Notes: generated from the letters alone by a model not told the origin. A stretch of DNA of 58,396 nucleotides from Clostridia bacterium (GCA_017465085.1 JAFTWW010000026.1:1-58396), one strand, 5' to 3'; positions 24,348 to 33,986 are shown, counted from the stretch's first letter. Numbers and translations: made by a program.

Positions 24348-25736
24348 ATGAAAAGAGCGGTTTGTTTAATTTTATCCGTAGTTATGCTGCTTTGTTGCGG
24401 CGGCTGTGGAAAATCGGGAGAGGTTATCGAGGCAGTTGCAATGCTCGATGGCTATCTGGAGCACATAGATGACTATGAAGGCCATGTTCAAGAGGTTGGC
24501 GCGCCTTCAAGCTATGTTGATGCTTATGAAGATTTGGTTATAGGTATTGTTTATCCCGAAACCGAGATTGAAGCGCTTAATACCGCCATAACCGAGTGGG
24601 TGGATGATACGGTAGGCGTTTATAAGGAGATGGCTTCTACAGAGAATGGACAAGCCGAACTTGCCGAGCTATCGGTTTTATATGATAGCTATAATGTTAA
24701 TGAATCCACCGTAGCAGTTAAGCTTAGCGGAACATTCACAACGCCCTCTAAGGCCGAGCCTGTATATATTCTAAAGACATTTAATTATGATGTGACCAAT
24801 CAGAAAATGATGTCCCTTAATGATATTATCACGGAAGAAACGGTAGAAACCCTTAAGAAAGCGGTTGTTACCAAGGCAGAGATTACCGAGGAAAAAATTG
24901 ATGAAAACATTCTTCAGAATATCATTGTTACGAAGGAAAGCATCGATGTTATATTAAACTGCGGTGAATATCTCCCCACCTCTGAGGGAGTTAAAACCGT
25001 TTCTGTTCCCTATTCAGAGCTTGGTCAGGGATTTACCGAAACATTTTTCTATAAGCCCCCTGCCCCCGCGCCCCAAGCGCCTGCAGGCTCACCTGTTGCC
25101 CCCGTAACCCCCGTTGGACCCTTAACCTCAACGGGCGGTATGATTGCTCTTACCTTTGATGATGGTCCAAGCGCCCACACAGAGCGTTTGCTTGATATCT
25201 TTAAAACACACGGCGGCAAGGGCACCTTCTTTGTTGTGGGCAATCTTATTGATAACCGCGCGGATACGGTAAGAAGAATTGTGAATGAAGGCCATCAGAT
25301 AGGAAGCCACAGCTGGAGCCATAAGCAGCTTACCGCCATAAACGATCAGGAGCTTACCGACCAGCTTGCTCTGACAAGGCAAAAGATTTTAGAGGTTACG
25401 GGTGTGGATTGCACCCTTGTACGCCCGCCCTACGGAGCCTATAACAGCAATGTTAAGGCTAAGGGTGAGCAGCTTGGCGTTCACTTTGTTAACTGGTCCA
25501 TAGATACTCTTGACTGGAAATACAGAAACGCCACTACGGTTCACAACGCTATAATGCAACGGGCAAACGATGGAGCCATCGTGCTCTGCCATGACCTACA
25601 TAAGACCACGGTTGATGCCATGGAAACCGCTATTCCTCAGCTGATTGCAAGCGGATATCAGCTGGTTACCGTGGAAGAGCTTCTCACCTCAACGGGACAG
25701 GCTATTGTTCCCGGCGCATTATATAACAGAAGATAA
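24348..25736 (+). CDS. Lipoprotein polysaccharide deacetylase (PdaC-like, CE4)
   Basis: 462 residues from the ATG at 24348, which starts a lipoprotein signal peptide (MKRAVCLILSVVMLLCCGGC; the lipobox Cys is near residue 17-20) and has GGGG upstream. Then comes a DUF3298-like region (about 30-235), a Pro-rich linker (PPAPAPQAPAGSPVAP) and a NodB/CE4 domain. CE4 motifs: TFDDGPS, HSWSH metal site, RPPYG, DTLDW and LCHDLH. The order resembles PdaC, which removes acetyl groups from peptidoglycan and gives lysozyme resistance. A 44-codon in-frame extension upstream runs through AT-rich promoter-like DNA and is not coding. Confidence 0.88.
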   Translation: MKRAVCLILSVVMLLCCGGCGKSGEVIEAVAMLDGYLEHIDDYEGHVQEVGAPSSYVDAYEDLVIGIVYPETEIEALNTAITEWVDDTVGVYKEMASTENGQAELAELSVLYDSYNVNESTVAVKLSGTFTTPSKAEPVYILKTFNYDVTNQKMMSLNDIITEETVETLKKAVVTKAEITEEKIDENILQNIIVTKESIDVILNCGEYLPTSEGVKTVSVPYSELGQGFTETFFYKPPAPAPQAPAGSPVAPVTPVGPLTSTGGMIALTFDDGPSAHTERLLDIFKTHGGKGTFFVVGNLIDNRADTVRRIVNEGHQIGSHSWSHKQLTAINDQELTDQLALTRQKILEVTGVDCTLVRPPYGAYNSNVKAKGEQLGVHFVNWSIDTLDWKYRNATTVHNAIMQRANDGAIVLCHDLHKTTVDAMETAIPQLIASGYQLVTVEELLTSTGQAIVPGALYNRR

Positions 25737-25748
25737 AGGAGATAAAAG

Positions 25749-25985
25749 ATGGATACCTTAAAGAAATTCTTCCCCCACGCTTTTAAGGCGGTGGATGTTA
25801 CAAAATTCATAACCTCGCTTATTATCTACGCTCTTATTGACATTGTTTGCGGTGTGGTAATCGGCATTTTAGCCAAGATTCCCCTTATTGGATTTATTTT
25901 TGGTCTTTTAGGCTCGATTATCGGCTTATACGCGCTGGTTGGCGCTATACTCACCATATTAGTTTTTGTAAAGGTTATTGAATAA
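25749..25985 (+). CDS. Small two-helix membrane protein
   Basis: 78 residues with two hydrophobic helices joined by a short glycine-rich turn (KIPLIGFIFGLLGSIIG). AAGGAG before the ATG, 12 bases after the deacetylase. Its stop codon overlaps the next start by one base, so it is co-translated with the MFS transporter. Resembles the small DUF4282/YtxH-sized proteins in general shape only; family not recognised. Confidence 0.7.
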   Translation: MDTLKKFFPHAFKAVDVTKFITSLIIYALIDIVCGVVIGILAKIPLIGFIFGLLGSIIGLYALVGAILTILVFVKVIE

Positions 25986-27271
25986 TGAGTGAATTTAAGA
26001 CTAAGCTATCCCCTCGCTTTTGGTTAAGCGTTACTATTTTCAGCCTTATGGGACAGGTTGCCTGGGTTGTTGAAAATATGTATTTCAATGTCTTCATTTA
26101 TAAGATGTTCAACGCCTCTGCGGCGGATATATCGGCAATGGTTGCGGCCTCTGCTGTTACCGCCACCCTCACCACCGTTTTTATGGGCGCGCTCTCCGAT
26201 AAAGTAGGAAAAAGGAAGCTGTTTATCTGCGCGGGATATATTCTTTGGGGCATATCGATTTTTAGTTTCATTTTACTTAAAGAGGATATTATAAGCGGTT
26301 TATTCGGTATGACCGTTTCTGCCGCCACCGTAGGCGTTAGCCTTACTATTATACTTGACTGTGTAATGACCTTCTTTGGCTCAACCGCCAACGATGCCGC
26401 GTTCAACGCCTGGCTTACCGATTCCACCGATTCCTCCAACCGAGGCTCTGCAGAGGGCATCAACGCTATGATGCCGCTTGTAAGTATCTTAGTGGTTTTC
26501 GGCGGATTTATGTTCTTTGATTTAGAAAAGGCATCAAGCTGGAGCCTTATATTCACCATCATAGGTATTGCGGTAACCGCCATAGGCATACTCGGTATTT
26601 TTATTATTAAGGAGCCCGATGTAAGTCCCGTTAAGGAATCCTACTTAGGCGGAATTGTTTACGGCTTCAGGCCTAAAACCGTAAAGGAAAACCCAAGGCT
26701 TTATATCTGCCTTGCCGCATTTATAATCTTTAATATTTCTATTCAGATTTTTATGCCCTATCTCATTATTTACTATGAGGTAACCCTAGGGATGAGCAAC
26801 TATGTGCTCATTATGGCGCCCGCTATTATTATAGCCTCCGTGGTAACGGCTCTCTGGGGCAAGGTTTATGATAAAAAGGGCTTTACCTTCTCGGGAATTA
26901 TTGCGATTATAATGCTTATTTCGGGCTATGCTTTGCTTTATCTCACCAAAACAACCCTTCCCGTATTTATAGGCTCACTTCTGATGATGAGCGGGTATCT
27001 ATCGGGTATGGCGGTTTTCGGTGCCGTTATAAGAGATAATACACCTGTTGGTAAATCGGGAAGATTGCAGGGTGTGAGAATTTTCTCACAGGTGCTCCTG
27101 CCAGGAGTTATCGGCCCCTATATAGGCGGGAAGGTGCTTGAGAACGCCGAAACTATTATTAACAGCGATGGCACAACCTCCTTCGTTCCAAACAGAAATA
27201 TCTTTTTAGCCGCCGCTGTTGCTATAATCCTTATTCTGCCGTTCTTTATTAAAAAGAAAAGAGAAAATTAA
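25985..27271 (+). CDS. Major facilitator superfamily transporter
   Basis: 428 residues, 12 predicted membrane helices. The loop between helices 2 and 3 is GALSDKVGKRKLF, the MFS signature, and a second copy in the C-terminal half is GKVYDKKGF. The N-terminal helix with QVAWVVENMYFNVFIY is reminiscent of the sugar-type (SLC45/GPH-like) branch, so a sugar or wall-fragment substrate is plausible next to a polysaccharide deacetylase. Starts on the last base of the preceding stop codon. Confidence 0.85.
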   Translation: MSEFKTKLSPRFWLSVTIFSLMGQVAWVVENMYFNVFIYKMFNASAADISAMVAASAVTATLTTVFMGALSDKVGKRKLFICAGYILWGISIFSFILLKEDIISGLFGMTVSAATVGVSLTIILDCVMTFFGSTANDAAFNAWLTDSTDSSNRGSAEGINAMMPLVSILVVFGGFMFFDLEKASSWSLIFTIIGIAVTAIGILGIFIIKEPDVSPVKESYLGGIVYGFRPKTVKENPRLYICLAAFIIFNISIQIFMPYLIIYYEVTLGMSNYVLIMAPAIIIASVVTALWGKVYDKKGFTFSGIIAIIMLISGYALLYLTKTTLPVFIGSLLMMSGYLSGMAVFGAVIRDNTPVGKSGRLQGVRIFSQVLLPGVIGPYIGGKVLENAETIINSDGTTSFVPNRNIFLAAAVAIILILPFFIKKKREN

Positions 27272-27277
27272 AGCTTT

Positions 27278-27305
27278 ACCGCCAACTTTGAGTTGGCGGT
27301 TTTTG
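27278..27305 (+). terminator. Terminator of the deacetylase-MFS operon
   Basis: ACCGCCAACT (27278-27287) pairs with AGTTGGCGGT (27291-27300) and is followed by a T run. Confidence 0.85.
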
Positions 27306-27373
27306 TTTATCCTTGTAAATTTGGAGGATTTATGGTAAAATATAGGATAAGCTAAGAAATACGGGGGTTATTT

Positions 27374-28285
27374 ATGCTAAAAATTTCAGTAGCTATTACC
27401 ACCTATAACGGTGAAAAGTATATTTCAGAACAGCTTTCTTCCATTATGAATCAGATAAGAAAACCCGATGAGGTTGTTATAGTTGATGATGCTTCCACCG
27501 ATAACACACCTTCGATGATTAAAGCCTTTATTGAGGAAAACGGTCTTGAGGGTTGGAGGCTCATCGAAAACAAAGAGAATTTAGGGTTTATAAAGAACTA
27601 CCGCAAGGTTTTACTTGAATGTAGCGGCGATGTTATCCTCCTTTGCGATCAGGATGATGTTTGGTATGAGGATAAGGTGGAGAGTGTTTCAAGCGTTATG
27701 GCGCAAAATCCGCAGATAATCGCCCTTAACACATCCTTTGCTATTATAGATAACTTTGGCGCCGTAACGGGCCGCTCTGCCAAGAGAAATAACTACGGCC
27801 TTATTGATAAAATTCTAAAAAGAAGGCTTGAGAAAATAAGCCTTACCTCCGAATTTCACAGCAATATCTCCCCCGGTTGCACCATGGCAATAAAGAAGGA
27901 GCTTGCAGAGGATTATGTTCGCCTTTCAAAATGCGAGCTGCCTCACGATTATGAGCTTAACGTTATGGCGGCGGCAAGAGGCGGTCTTTATTTCTACGAT
28001 GCCGTTCTTATGAAATACCGTTTGCACGATAACAATCTTATAGGTCTTACTCCAAAGCGCGCGTCAAGAATAGATATTGCAAAGGAGCGACTTGCTCTGG
28101 CTGGCGTAGTATTAAATGTTACGGGCAAGGATGGGCTATATAAGGTCTGTGAAGAACGGCTATCCGCCCTCAGCGGAATATCCTTCGGCAGAATATTAAA
28201 GCTATGGCTTAACAAGGATTATAACAAGTATTTCCCCTTAAGAGAACGCATAGGCGATATTCTCTATATTTTAGGAAGAAGATAA
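27374..28285 (+). CDS. Family 2 glycosyltransferase (rhamnosyltransferase-like)
   Basis: 303 residues. GT-A fold: SVAITTYNGEKYISEQLSSIMNQ, VVIVDDASTDNT, and DQDDVW carrying the metal-binding Asp residues; the HDYELNVMAAARGG stretch is typical of rhamnosyl- and related sugar transferases of cell-surface polysaccharides. Cytoplasmic or membrane-associated; the C-terminus is basic. Single-gene unit with a GGGGG ribosome binding site and a strong terminator. Confidence 0.88.
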   Translation: MLKISVAITTYNGEKYISEQLSSIMNQIRKPDEVVIVDDASTDNTPSMIKAFIEENGLEGWRLIENKENLGFIKNYRKVLLECSGDVILLCDQDDVWYEDKVESVSSVMAQNPQIIALNTSFAIIDNFGAVTGRSAKRNNYGLIDKILKRRLEKISLTSEFHSNISPGCTMAIKKELAEDYVRLSKCELPHDYELNVMAAARGGLYFYDAVLMKYRLHDNNLIGLTPKRASRIDIAKERLALAGVVLNVTGKDGLYKVCEERLSALSGISFGRILKLWLNKDYNKYFPLRERIGDILYILGRR

Positions 28286-28289
28286 AATT

Positions 28290-28321
28290 AACCACCGAAG
28301 AAATTTCTTCGGTGGTTTTTG
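28290..28321. terminator. Bidirectional terminator between GT2 and SIS genes
   Basis: Perfect 28-base palindrome (AACCACCGAAGAAA / TTTCTTCGGTGGTT) between convergent stop codons, with a T run on the plus strand. Confidence 0.85.
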
Positions 28322-28322
28322 T

Positions 28323-28919
28323 TTACTTTTCATTTTCACGCAATTTGCCGAGAGAACCGCCTGGATGTCTTTTAATATAACTTTCAGGGGTTATATCTGA
28401 TTTTTCCTGTAAAAGCACAGATAGGCACTGAAGTATAAGTATCTCCGCCAGGATTGAGGCGCGCGGTGCTCTATTCAAAACGCCGCCTTCATGATTAACG
28501 CCTGCCACCAGACAAATATCCGAGTATTTACCCAGCCACGAATTTGAATCCCTTGTAACAGCAATTATCTTACAACCGTTATTTTTAATGGCAAGGGCGG
28601 TAGCTTTAAGTTCTGCGGTTTCTCCGCTGTTGGATATGCAGATTACCACATCACCCTCCACAAGCTGTCCGCAAGAACCGTGAACAGCTTCGGTTCCGTG
28701 CAGATAATAGGTTGGTGTTCCTGTTGAGGAAAATAAGGAGGCCGCATAATTTGAAACGTGTGCGGGTTTTCCGATACCTGTAATATGTAAGCGGTTACCG
28801 TTATTCTTTGCGCTCAAAATAAGCTCGGCCGCCTTTTCAAGAGATGATTTATCTATGCTGTTTACATAGTTATTAAATTCTTTGGTGCTGATTTCTATAA
28901 AATTATTTAATACATTCAT
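28323..28919 (-). CDS. SIS-domain sugar-phosphate isomerase
   Basis: 198 residues forming one SIS domain. ITGIGKPAHVSNYAASLFSSTG, HGSCGQLVEGDVVICISNSGET and SPESYIKRHPGGSLGK-like end match the KdsD/GutQ/6-phospho-3-hexuloisomerase group; the final HPGGSLGK is the KdsD-type catalytic end. It isomerises an aldose or ketose phosphate. The ATG directly follows the ribokinase stop codon, so the two form a pair in an operon with the DUF2961 gene. Confidence 0.83.
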   Translation of the reverse strand: MNVLNNFIEISTKEFNNYVNSIDKSSLEKAAELILSAKNNGNRLHITGIGKPAHVSNYAASLFSSTGTPTYYLHGTEAVHGSCGQLVEGDVVICISNSGETAELKATALAIKNNGCKIIAVTRDSNSWLGKYSDICLVAGVNHEGGVLNRAPRASILAEILILQCLSVLLQEKSDITPESYIKRHPGGSLGKLRENEK

Positions 28920-29861
28920 TTAATTTTCTCTGCTTTCCATTATTTTAGTAACCTCTTGAAGCGTTGGGAGACTGGTTTGCGCTCCCATTCGAGATACCGT
29001 AATACCGGCAGTGCAATTAGCAAAATACAATGCCTGTTCTATGGGGCTATTTGAAGCAACAGCGGTACAAAATGCGGCAATAAAACTATCGCCTGCGGCG
29101 GTGGGGTCAATAACATTGCCGCAATCAACACTATCGCTCTTAAAAAGATTTTTACCGTCACCGAAAATACAACCGTGTTTTCCTAAGGTAATAAGAACCC
29201 TATCGACACCCATCTTCACGAATTTTTCTATTGCCTCGTTTTGCTTATCCTCACCTGTGGGATTTATTCCGATTATATCCTTGGTTTCGTGCTCATTAGG
29301 AGAAATATAGGTAAGGCACGAAATCAATTCATCGGGAATAGCGGCGGATGGCGCAGGGTTGAGCAGAACGGGAACACCCTTGGCCTTAGCGTAACCTGCC
29401 ACCAACATATTGATTTCCATAGGAATTTCGTTCTGAAGAATTACCATATCATATTCACTGATTTTTTCCTTCAAAAAAGCAACCTCGCAGGGATTGATAT
29501 CCATATTTGCGCCTGGTACGACAATTATGCGATTTTCGGTTCCGCTCTCATTACTCTGAACTTGAACGTTACCTACTGCAGAGGGAAATTTTTCGGATTT
29601 TAAGACATAATCCGTATTTACACCGCTTGTCTTAGCAGATTCAATAAGTTTTTCACCGAAATCATCGTTTCCCACCTTGCCTACCATTGTAACATCGGCG
29701 CCGAGGCGCGCGGCCTGAATGGCCTGATTGGCACCCTTTCCGCCGGGGGCTGTGCTAAAACCGTTACCCAAAACGGTTTGACCGGCGCTTGGAAATTGCT
29801 CCGTTGTTACTATAAGGTCCATTACAAAGCTACCTACAACCAATATTTTAGGTCTTTTCAT
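28920..29861 (-). CDS. PfkB-family sugar kinase, ribokinase-like
   Basis: 313 residues. N-terminal signature GGKGANQAIQAARLGADVTMVGKVG and the C-terminal DPTAAGDSF motif with the catalytic Asp; ribokinases usually have DTTGAGD, so Ala replaces the first Gly. Phosphorylates ribose or a similar pentose/hexose. In the DUF2961-kinase-SIS operon it would phosphorylate the sugar freed by the hydrolase; that order of work is inferred. Confidence 0.87.
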   Translation of the reverse strand: MKRPKILVVGSFVMDLIVTTEQFPSAGQTVLGNGFSTAPGGKGANQAIQAARLGADVTMVGKVGNDDFGEKLIESAKTSGVNTDYVLKSEKFPSAVGNVQVQSNESGTENRIIVVPGANMDINPCEVAFLKEKISEYDMVILQNEIPMEINMLVAGYAKAKGVPVLLNPAPSAAIPDELISCLTYISPNEHETKDIIGINPTGEDKQNEAIEKFVKMGVDRVLITLGKHGCIFGDGKNLFKSDSVDCGNVIDPTAAGDSFIAAFCTAVASNSPIEQALYFANCTAGITVSRMGAQTSLPTLQEVTKIMESREN

Positions 29862-29873
29862 ATTTTACCTCTA

Positions 29874-30929
29874 TTAAATAATTTCAAGTTCATTCTTACT
29901 TGGGAGTTTAGGATACTCATCATCAAGATTATCGGAATACCAGTAGGCAACGGAGGAGATATCATCACGAAGAGGATGGTATCTACCCTCGCTCATCCAA
30001 CCGAGAGCCTGAATAGTAACCTTTAAATCCTCCTTAAAATAAATGGGGTCGGTAATATGCCAACGGTACATATTAAAGTATCTGTTTGCTTTATAAATCT
30101 CGTTTGTTCCACGAACCTTTGAAAGACCTGAATAGGAGGTGCAGAATTCCACATATTTGCCGCCCACGTCAAAGTTATAAGCGCCGCAAAAATAATCCTC
30201 TGTACCCGTGCCGCAGATGGAGGGAAACTGCGTATCGCCATCGATAAAGAACTTAATTTCCCCTTCGCCCCACCAGCCGTTATCTTTAACGCCCCAGTGC
30301 ATATATGTGCCAACATAGTGACCGTTACCCTTGATATTATCAAGGATAACATAATCCTCCTTGTATGGCAGTGGGTTAACGCGGCGGAACTGAGCGTGGA
30401 AATAAAGAGAATCCTCAGGGATTTCTTTTTCCTCGCAATCTATCTGATAATACACATTGCAGGCCGCCGAGCAGGTATTTTCTATCTCAATGCGAAAGCC
30501 TTTAAAGTAGGGCATCTCAAAATAGCAGTTAAGACCGCGGCCTGGGTTATTGCATATAGGAAGGCTTGTAAGCTGCCTGAATTCAGTATATTCGGCATTG
30601 GCAAAGAAATCGGATAAAGGCGCTTCAACGGCGGGATTCTTGTGTCCATCAAAATAGATGCGAAGAATAAGCAGACGGCCCCTTACCGAGTTATCGGTTA
30701 TCCAGATATGCTTAATGGCGCCCTGCCCCTTAACATCGGCAAGAACTATTGTTTCTCCCGCACCTGCTACCAGATACGGATTTACCTTCCAGCCCTGACC
30801 GAGCTCACGGGCATTCCAAGCGGCCGAGCCCTCAATGGCCATGCCTCCCTTGCCCTTTTCACCCGTTAAATTTTCGGGGCTTACGGAAAATGTACGGATA
30901 TTCTTCTTAGTGGTAAGATTATTTAACAT
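29874..30929 (-). CDS. DUF2961 protein, GH172-type glycoside hydrolase
   Basis: 351 residues, no signal peptide. Family text includes AIKHIWITDN, RIYFDGHKNPAVEAPLSDFF, NCYFEMPYFKGFRIEIEN and GTGTEDYFCGAYNF, in which the Glu in GTEDYF is conserved in DUF2961/GH172. Known GH172 members act on fructofuranosides or arabinofuranosides. Start at 30929 is chosen because GGAAGG lies ten bases upstream; an ATG 14 codons earlier lacks a site. Divergent from an AraC regulator across about 100 bases, which almost certainly controls it. Confidence 0.85.
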   Translation of the reverse strand: MLNNLTTKKNIRTFSVSPENLTGEKGKGGMAIEGSAAWNARELGQGWKVNPYLVAGAGETIVLADVKGQGAIKHIWITDNSVRGRLLILRIYFDGHKNPAVEAPLSDFFANAEYTEFRQLTSLPICNNPGRGLNCYFEMPYFKGFRIEIENTCSAACNVYYQIDCEEKEIPEDSLYFHAQFRRVNPLPYKEDYVILDNIKGNGHYVGTYMHWGVKDNGWWGEGEIKFFIDGDTQFPSICGTGTEDYFCGAYNFDVGGKYVEFCTSYSGLSKVRGTNEIYKANRYFNMYRWHITDPIYFKEDLKVTIQALGWMSEGRYHPLRDDISSVAYWYSDNLDDEYPKLPSKNELEII

Positions 30930-31037
30930 TTCTTTCACAGCCTTCCTAAATTTATATTGAAATTTAACCATACAACTGCTAAAATGTAAATAACTATTAT
31001 TGCATTATATTTAACATTTCTTGATGTGGTGATGAAA

Positions 31038-31883
31038 ATGAGCTTTAATATTAACAAGGTAAACCCATATATCAGAACGGCTATACACTCGGTTATTTCT
31101 GCCGATGCGCCAATAAAGAGAAGAATTATTTTCGATTATGAGCTTATCTATCTTAATGAAGGTCAGTTCACCTTTACATATAACGATATCCCATACAAAT
31201 GCAAAAAGGGATGCTTTATATTTATAAGACCTGCCATACCACATAGTTTTACAAATATTAAGGGATATATTTCTCAGCCCCATATTCACTTTGATATTGC
31301 TTACAGTTGGCTCAGCCCTAAAATACCCATTTCTTTTAAGGATTACTGTGACCTTACAGATGAGGAGAAGGGCTACATCGCCGATGATATTTTTGAAGGC
31401 TACCCCCTATCCCCTTTTATTGAGTTTTCCGATAAATCCGCTGCCCTTGAATTATTCTATAATATAATTGATGCGCCTGCCGATACCCTTAAGCGCAAGG
31501 CGATGCTTATAGAGCTTATAGAGATGTTAATTGCGGATAATTTTCCCGATTGCCTTCACACAAAGGAAAACACATCTAATGCTATTAAGCAGATTAAGGA
31601 TTATATTGATGCGGGACAGGGCCTATCCGTTAAGCTTGATGACCTTGAAAAGCAGTTTTCTTACAGCAAATTTCATCTTGAAAGGCAGTTCAAGAATCAA
31701 TATGGCATCAGCCTTATGGCATACAGAAATAATAAACGGATGGATTTTGCCCGTAAGCTTTTGGAGGAGAAGAATGTATCATCTGTTTCGCAAGAGCTTG
31801 GCTTTACCTCGATTTATGTTTTCAGCCGCGCATTCAAGCAGCACTTTGGTTTTTCACCAAAAGAGTATAAAAATAAGAGGTAG
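31038..31883 (+). CDS. AraC-family transcriptional regulator
   Basis: 281 residues. N-terminal cupin-like ligand domain (HFDIAYSW, FIRPAIPHSF) and a C-terminal double helix-turn-helix (about 180-280) ending in SVSQELGFTSIYVFSRAFKQHFGFSPKEYK. Likely senses the sugar handled by the divergent DUF2961-kinase-isomerase operon. The exact start is unsure: GTG and ATG codons at 31026 and 31032 are in frame; 31038 was chosen because GGTGAT precedes it. Confidence 0.87.
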   Translation: MSFNINKVNPYIRTAIHSVISADAPIKRRIIFDYELIYLNEGQFTFTYNDIPYKCKKGCFIFIRPAIPHSFTNIKGYISQPHIHFDIAYSWLSPKIPISFKDYCDLTDEEKGYIADDIFEGYPLSPFIEFSDKSAALELFYNIIDAPADTLKRKAMLIELIEMLIADNFPDCLHTKENTSNAIKQIKDYIDAGQGLSVKLDDLEKQFSYSKFHLERQFKNQYGISLMAYRNNKRMDFARKLLEEKNVSSVSQELGFTSIYVFSRAFKQHFGFSPKEYKNKR

Positions 31884-31903
31884 GAATTCCGACCTCTTAT
31901 TTT
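31871..31903. terminator. Terminator shared by the AraC gene and the zinc-finger gene
   Basis: AATAAGAGGT and ACCTCTTATT pair across the araC-type stop codon, followed by a T-rich tail; it overlaps the 3' ends of both convergent genes. Confidence 0.6.
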
Positions 31904-32310
31904 ATTTCTCTGAAAACTCTTACGCTGAATTTTTTATTGCATCTGGGACATACGGTGCTGTGCTTACCTTTTGTTCTCGGCAGTCGCAAGGTTGCTCTGC
32001 AATGGGGGCATTTTTTATAAATATGGGTGGTATCCGCTTTGCGTTGGCGGGCGGTATCCATCCTCTTTTTTGCCCTATTTATTATCTCATTTACCCTGCG
32101 GTTTTCCCTTGCTCTTGCCTCGGTATTACGCGATAAAACGCGGAAGAAGGCGTATACGCCGAGAGCGTAGACTATCATCTGCAAAACGAAGCTTCTTATA
32201 AAGCAGTTTATAAACGCAAGAGCGGCGGCAACGGCGAAGATAACGTAAAACATATTATCAAGCCCGTAACGGCCCCGCATAAACTCCATTAGTTTATATC
32301 TGAAATTCAT
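31897..32310 (-). CDS. Membrane protein with C-terminal zinc finger
   Basis: 137 residues: one or two membrane helices (about 20-60), a basic, Arg-rich cytoplasmic stretch, and a zinc-ribbon (CPHCRATLRLPRTKGKHSTVCPRCNKKF). This layout is common in Clostridia; function unknown. Confidence 0.72.
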   Translation of the reverse strand: MNFRYKLMEFMRGRYGLDNMFYVIFAVAAALAFINCFIRSFVLQMIVYALGVYAFFRVLSRNTEARARENRRVNEIINRAKKRMDTARQRKADTTHIYKKCPHCRATLRLPRTKGKHSTVCPRCNKKFSVRVFREIK

Positions 32311-32398
32311 CTGATTACCTCTTTTCCCTTTTATTATAACTCCAAGTTAACAAAAAGTGTTAATAAAAAATTAAATTAAAGTTATAATACTGTAACGA

Positions 32399-32427
32399 TT
32401 GCAAATAGGTAAAAATTGGTATATAAT
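32399..32427 (+). promoter_or_regulatory. SigA promoter of comM
   Basis: TTGCAA (32399-32404), 17-base spacer, TATAAT (32422-32427). Confidence 0.72.
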
Positions 32428-32455
32428 TATTTTATAAATCTTTTCGGGGTGCAAT

Positions 32456-33982
32456 ATGTTTTCAAAGATTAAAAGCGTTGGTATTTTCGGAATTGAATCC
32501 TATATGATAGAAATTGAGGCGGATGTTTCGGGAGGTCTTCCCTGCTTTGATATAGTAGGTCTTCCCGATGCGGCGGTTAAGGAATCGCGGGATAGAGTTC
32601 GCGCCGCTATAAAGAACTGCGGCTTTAAGTTCCCTACGGGCAGAATCACCGTTAACTTAGCGCCCGCCGATAAGAAAAAAGAAGGCGCTGTATATGACCT
32701 CCCCGTGCTGCTTGCCATACTTTCCGCCTCGGCTCAGCTTAAATTTGATGCCTCGAACTCCGTGTTTTTAGGCGAGGTTTCCCTTGACGGAAGAATAAGG
32801 CGTGTTAACGGAATTCTTGCTATGGCAATAACCGCCAAGCAGAACGGTATCGACCACATATTCGTGCCCGAAGAAAACGGTACCGAAGCTGCGGCAGTTG
32901 AAGGGTTAAATGTTTATCCCGTAAGCAATATTAAGGAGCTTATCGGTCATTTAACAGGCGGCGAGCCCATACCCCCTGCCGAGTTTAATGTATCCGAAAC
33001 TGAGAGCTTTATAAATATGCCCGATTTTAGTGAGGTTAAGGGGCAGATTACTGCTAAAAAAGCGTTGGAGGTTGCGGCGGCAGGCGGACATAACATTTTG
33101 CTTATCGGCCCTCCGGGAGCTGGTAAAAGTATGCTTGCAAAGCGCCTTCCCACCATTCTCCCCGAAATGACCTTTGAGGAATCTATTGAAACTACTAAAA
33201 TACATTCGGTTGCGGGTATCCTTAACAGCAAGAATCCTATTGTAACAAGCCGTCCCTTCCGTTCTCCGCATCACACCATATCCTCTGTGGGACTTACGGG
33301 AGGAGGCACCGTGCCAAAGCCGGGTGAAGTTTCTCTTGCGCATAACGGAGTTTTATTCCTTGATGAGCTTCCCGAGTTTAAGAGAGATGCTATGGAAGCC
33401 CTTCGTCAGCCCCTTGAGGATACGAAAATCACCGTTTCCCGCGCGGCAGGCTCGGTTACATATCCAAGCTCTATAACCCTTGTTGCCGCTATGAATCCCT
33501 GCCCCTGCGGATTTTACGGACATCCCACCAAGGAGTGTAGTTGCTCATCCAATATGGTTAAAAAGTATCTTAACCGCATTTCAGGACCTATGCTGGACCG
33601 ACTTGATCTGCACGTTGAGGTGCCGCCCGTTGATTACATGGCGCTTAGTGATACTGCCCCCGCCGAAAGCTCTGCCGAGATACGAGAAAGGGTTAACGCC
33701 GCCCGCAAGCTTCAGATTGAGCGTTACAAGGGTACGGGTGTTACCTGCAACGCAAGGCTAACTCCTAAAATGCTGAGGGAGTTCTGCGTTATGACCGATG
33801 ATGCCTCCGCATATCTTAGCCAGTGCTTTGATAAATTAGGACTTTCTGCCCGCGCTTATGACCGAATATTAAAGGTTGCAAGAACGGTTGCCGACCTTGC
33901 CGCTCACGAAAAAATAGAAAAGACCGATATTCTTTCTGCAATAAGATTTAGAAGTCTTGACAGAAAATATTGGGGAGAATAA
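32456..33982 (+). CDS. comM: YifB/ComM-family AAA+ ATPase (Mg-chelatase-like)
   Basis: 508 residues, full length. N-terminal Lon-protease-like fold (GLPCFDIVGLPDAAVKESRDRVRAAI), AAA+ core with Walker A GPPGAGKSM, Walker B VLFLDELPEF, and the C-terminal domain with the Cys cluster MNPCPCGFYG...CSC. In naturally competent bacteria ComM is a helicase that drives branch migration of incoming DNA; it is also common in non-competent species. GGGG ribosome binding site, own promoter and terminator. Confidence 0.92.
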   Translation: MFSKIKSVGIFGIESYMIEIEADVSGGLPCFDIVGLPDAAVKESRDRVRAAIKNCGFKFPTGRITVNLAPADKKKEGAVYDLPVLLAILSASAQLKFDASNSVFLGEVSLDGRIRRVNGILAMAITAKQNGIDHIFVPEENGTEAAAVEGLNVYPVSNIKELIGHLTGGEPIPPAEFNVSETESFINMPDFSEVKGQITAKKALEVAAAGGHNILLIGPPGAGKSMLAKRLPTILPEMTFEESIETTKIHSVAGILNSKNPIVTSRPFRSPHHTISSVGLTGGGTVPKPGEVSLAHNGVLFLDELPEFKRDAMEALRQPLEDTKITVSRAAGSVTYPSSITLVAAMNPCPCGFYGHPTKECSCSSNMVKKYLNRISGPMLDRLDLHVEVPPVDYMALSDTAPAESSAEIRERVNAARKLQIERYKGTGVTCNARLTPKMLREFCVMTDDASAYLSQCFDKLGLSARAYDRILKVARTVADLAAHEKIEKTDILSAIRFRSLDRKYWGE

Positions 33983-33986
33983 ATGG

